A DNA stretch of 8,368 nt from Phycisphaerae bacterium (lineage in GTDB: Bacteria; Planctomycetota; Phycisphaerae; SM23-33). Below the pieces are notes generated by a model. It was given only the letters and a program-made list of their open reading frames with translations, was not told the DNA's origin and ran no database searches. Below, piece after piece: positions 7,105 through 8,368 of this stretch (positions within the stretch are counted from its first letter, which is position 1; every line of letters begins with the position of its first letter). A program made the position numbers and the translations under genes. The stretch covers positions 1-8,368 of the forward strand of contig DAOVQV010000047.1 in the NCBI GenBank assembly GCA_030628445.1, written 5' to 3'.

Positions 7105-8166
7105 TCAATCGTACCGGCCATATTCCTTCGCCGCGGCGACGAAGGCCATGATGTTGCCCCAAGGAACCTCCGGTTCGATGAAGTGCGTCGGGGCCATCAT
7201 GTATCCGCCGCCGGCGCCGATCGTCCCCATCCGCAGCTTGACTTCGGCGGCGACGTCGTGGGGGGTACCGAACGGCATGGTCTTTTGGATGCTGATCGCC
7301 CCGGATAGCACGAGCTTGTCGCCGAACTGCTTCTTGATCCGGCCCGGGTCCATGCACTCCGGCTGGACGGGGTCGAAGATGTCGATCCCGGTGTCGATCA
7401 TATCCGGGAGGAATTCCTGGCACATCCCGTCGGCGTGGTAGTAGTACTTTATGTTCGGGTCGATCCGGCGGATCGTCCGGCGGATCTTCTTGTGCGCCTC
7501 GCCGTACCAGTCGCGCCAGAACGCCCTGGAGACCATGGGCCCGCGCTGCGTGGCGCAATTGTCGCCGTTGTAGATTATGTCCGGGCCGCACCGCGCCAGC
7601 CCCTCCGCCTCGCCGCAAAGCAGGTCCACCACCTTGTCGTACAGGACGCGGATGAAGCTTTCGTTCACGGTCGCATCGACCATGAAGTTGTCCATCCCGC
7701 GAATGTTCCAGATGGTCTGGATCGGCCCGAGCGCAAAGCCCGCACCGAACGCATACCCGGCCTCATGGGCCTGTGCCGCGGCGACCTTCAAGTGCTCGTA
7801 ACGGTACTGGGCGTCGATGTCCGGGTACGGATAGGACTCGAACTGCTCGACGGAATCGAACTTCGCCATCGGGTTGTACCGGTGGGCGAAGTGGTACGTA
7901 TCGCACCCCACAAACAGCACGCCCCACTGGTTGAACCAGGAGTTTTCCGGCGGGTCTATATCGTGGAACTTCGTAAAGTCCGTCGTCAGCTTCGTCTTGG
8001 CCGCCTTATCCGCCTTGACGTCGAAATCAAAGTACGTGCGGTAGTCCCGCGTACCGAGCTGCCGTTCGCAGATGTCCATGTGCACCTCGGTCAGCTTGAA
8101 GCTGAACGGAACACGGTCGGGCTCCTTCAGGTTCAGCACCGCCTGGATTCGCTGGTGATGATTCAT
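7105..8166 (-). CDS. URO-D superfamily protein, MtaA-like (not HemE)
   Basis: A 353-residue protein of the uroporphyrinogen decarboxylase superfamily, which contains HemE and cobamide-dependent methyltransferases such as MtaA and CmuA. Visible segments are the N-terminal LNLKEPDRVPF (11-21), NGDNCATQRGPMVS (200-213, the GDDxxTQxGPxxS-type block), YYYHADG (241-247), FDPVQPEC (264-271), SGAISIQKTMPFGTP (288-302) and GGYMMAPTH plus PEVPWGNI (320-339). The RQAGRY segment that marks HemE is absent, so heme synthesis is unlikely. MtaA-type enzymes bind zinc with His-x-Cys and a later Cys; here these positions appear to be His244-x-Asp246 and His328. The ATG at 8166 overlaps the stop of the preceding beta-helix gene (ATGA) and has GGGAGA five bases upstream. 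No corrinoid protein lies in the window. Likely a methyl-transfer or decarboxylation step in catabolism, substrate unknown. Confidence 0.86.
   Translation of the reverse strand: MNHHQRIQAVLNLKEPDRVPFSFKLTEVHMDICERQLGTRDYRTYFDFDVKADKAAKTKLTTDFTKFHDIDPPENSWFNQWGVLFVGCDTYHFAHRYNPMAKFDSVEQFESYPYPDIDAQYRYEHLKVAAAQAHEAGYAFGAGFALGPIQTIWNIRGMDNFMVDATVNESFIRVLYDKVVDLLCGEAEGLARCGPDIIYNGDNCATQRGPMVSRAFWRDWYGEAHKKIRRTIRRIDPNIKYYYHADGMCQEFLPDMIDTGIDIFDPVQPECMDPGRIKKQFGDKLVLSGAISIQKTMPFGTPHDVAAEVKLRMGTIGAGGGYMMAPTHFIEPEVPWGNIMAFVAAAKEYGRYD
8163..8166 (-). other. ATGA stop/start overlap
   Basis: The ATG of the URO-D-like gene (8166-8164) and the TGA of the beta-helix gene (8165-8163) share two bases. With GGGAGA just upstream, this arrangement typically allows re-initiation by the terminating ribosome and places both genes on one transcript. 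Confidence 0.75.
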
Positions 8167-8368
8167 TGGTTCTCCCGGACAGTCCTTCGGATGGCTCGCC
8201 GCCGGCCCCGCGACCCGCCAATAACCGTCTCGGCACCGTGCTCATAGGCGCCGATGTCCGGGCCCTGGCCGTGATAATCCAGCGACACCGGATCGCCGTC
8301 AGCCCAGCGGATCGGCTTGGTGAGGGTCAACGTATTTGCGGCAATGTCGCGCCCCACCACGGCGACCG
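8163..8368 (-). CDS. Right-handed beta-helix protein, C-terminal fragment (5' end outside window)
   Basis: An open frame enters from the right edge and stops with TGA at 8165-8163; 67 complete codons are visible. The segment ANTLTLTKPIRWADGDPVSL followed by GQGPDIGAYEHG is the typical last coil and tail (PDxGAYE) of secreted right-handed beta-helix proteins, and matches the PDAGAREY tail of the lipoprotein encoded downstream. After that tail comes an unusual 23-residue extension with seven Arg (GSRGRRRAIRRTVRENQ). The stop overlaps the start of the URO-D-like gene by four bases, so the two are translationally coupled. The N-terminus, any signal peptide and the full length cannot be seen. The assignment rests on the short tail motif only. 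Confidence 0.68.
   Translation of the reverse strand, partial: VAVVGRDIAANTLTLTKPIRWADGDPVSLDYHGQGPDIGAYEHGAETVIGGSRGRRRAIRRTVRENQ

Noticed and set aside
5217..7151. A 644-codon open frame on the plus strand across the lipoprotein region
   Set aside because: It lies antisense to the beta-helix gene, which has a lipobox, Asn-rich coils and a family tail motif. The plus-strand product is rich in Val, Arg and Pro with no recognisable domain, as expected for a shadow frame in GC-rich DNA.
7435..8247. A 270-codon plus-strand frame over the URO-D-like gene
   Set aside because: Antisense to a gene with several conserved family blocks; its product is Val/Arg-rich and has no recognisable domain.

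Overview
The window is one co-directional block of seven genes, all on the minus strand and closely packed, with both end genes cut by the window edges. The DNA is GC-rich. The gene families (a DUF6785/DUF6784 membrane protein, secreted right-handed beta-helix proteins, a non-HemE URO-D family protein, a short GH20-type hydrolase) are a mix I associate with Planctomycetota and related PVC or Armatimonadota genomes rich in carbohydrate catabolism. That assignment rests on family knowledge and codon/GC impression; there is no rRNA or other phylogenetic marker here. I see no tRNA, rRNA, CRISPR array, insertion sequence or integrase, and no gene-free stretch above 300 bases.

In transcription order (high to low coordinates): the 3' end of a right-handed beta-helix protein (8368-8163); a URO-D/MtaA-like protein overlapping it by an ATGA junction (8166-7105); a beta-helix lipoprotein (7004-5232); a DUF1028 Ntn-hydrolase-like protein (5180-4512); a zinc-dependent AstE/AspA-like deacylase (4485-3415); a 161-base gap, the largest in the block; a large polytopic DUF6785/DUF6784 membrane protein (3253-1196); and a GH20-type glycosidase whose start lies 9 bases after the previous stop and which runs off the left edge (1186-1).

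The organisation suggests one catabolic operon, possibly with an internal promoter in the 161-base gap. Surface beta-helix proteins could bind or cut a polymer. The polytopic membrane protein could import a fragment. Cytosolic enzymes could then break glycosidic bonds (GH20-like), amide or acyl bonds (AstE/AspA-like, perhaps DUF1028), and possibly move a methyl group or decarboxylate (URO-D-like). The families are readable from sequence; the substrate and the joint pathway are inference. The points most worth attention are the DUF1028 / deacylase / DUF6785 trio, and the URO-D-like protein that keeps the fold motifs but has Asp and His where MtaA-type methyltransferases have zinc-binding Cys.
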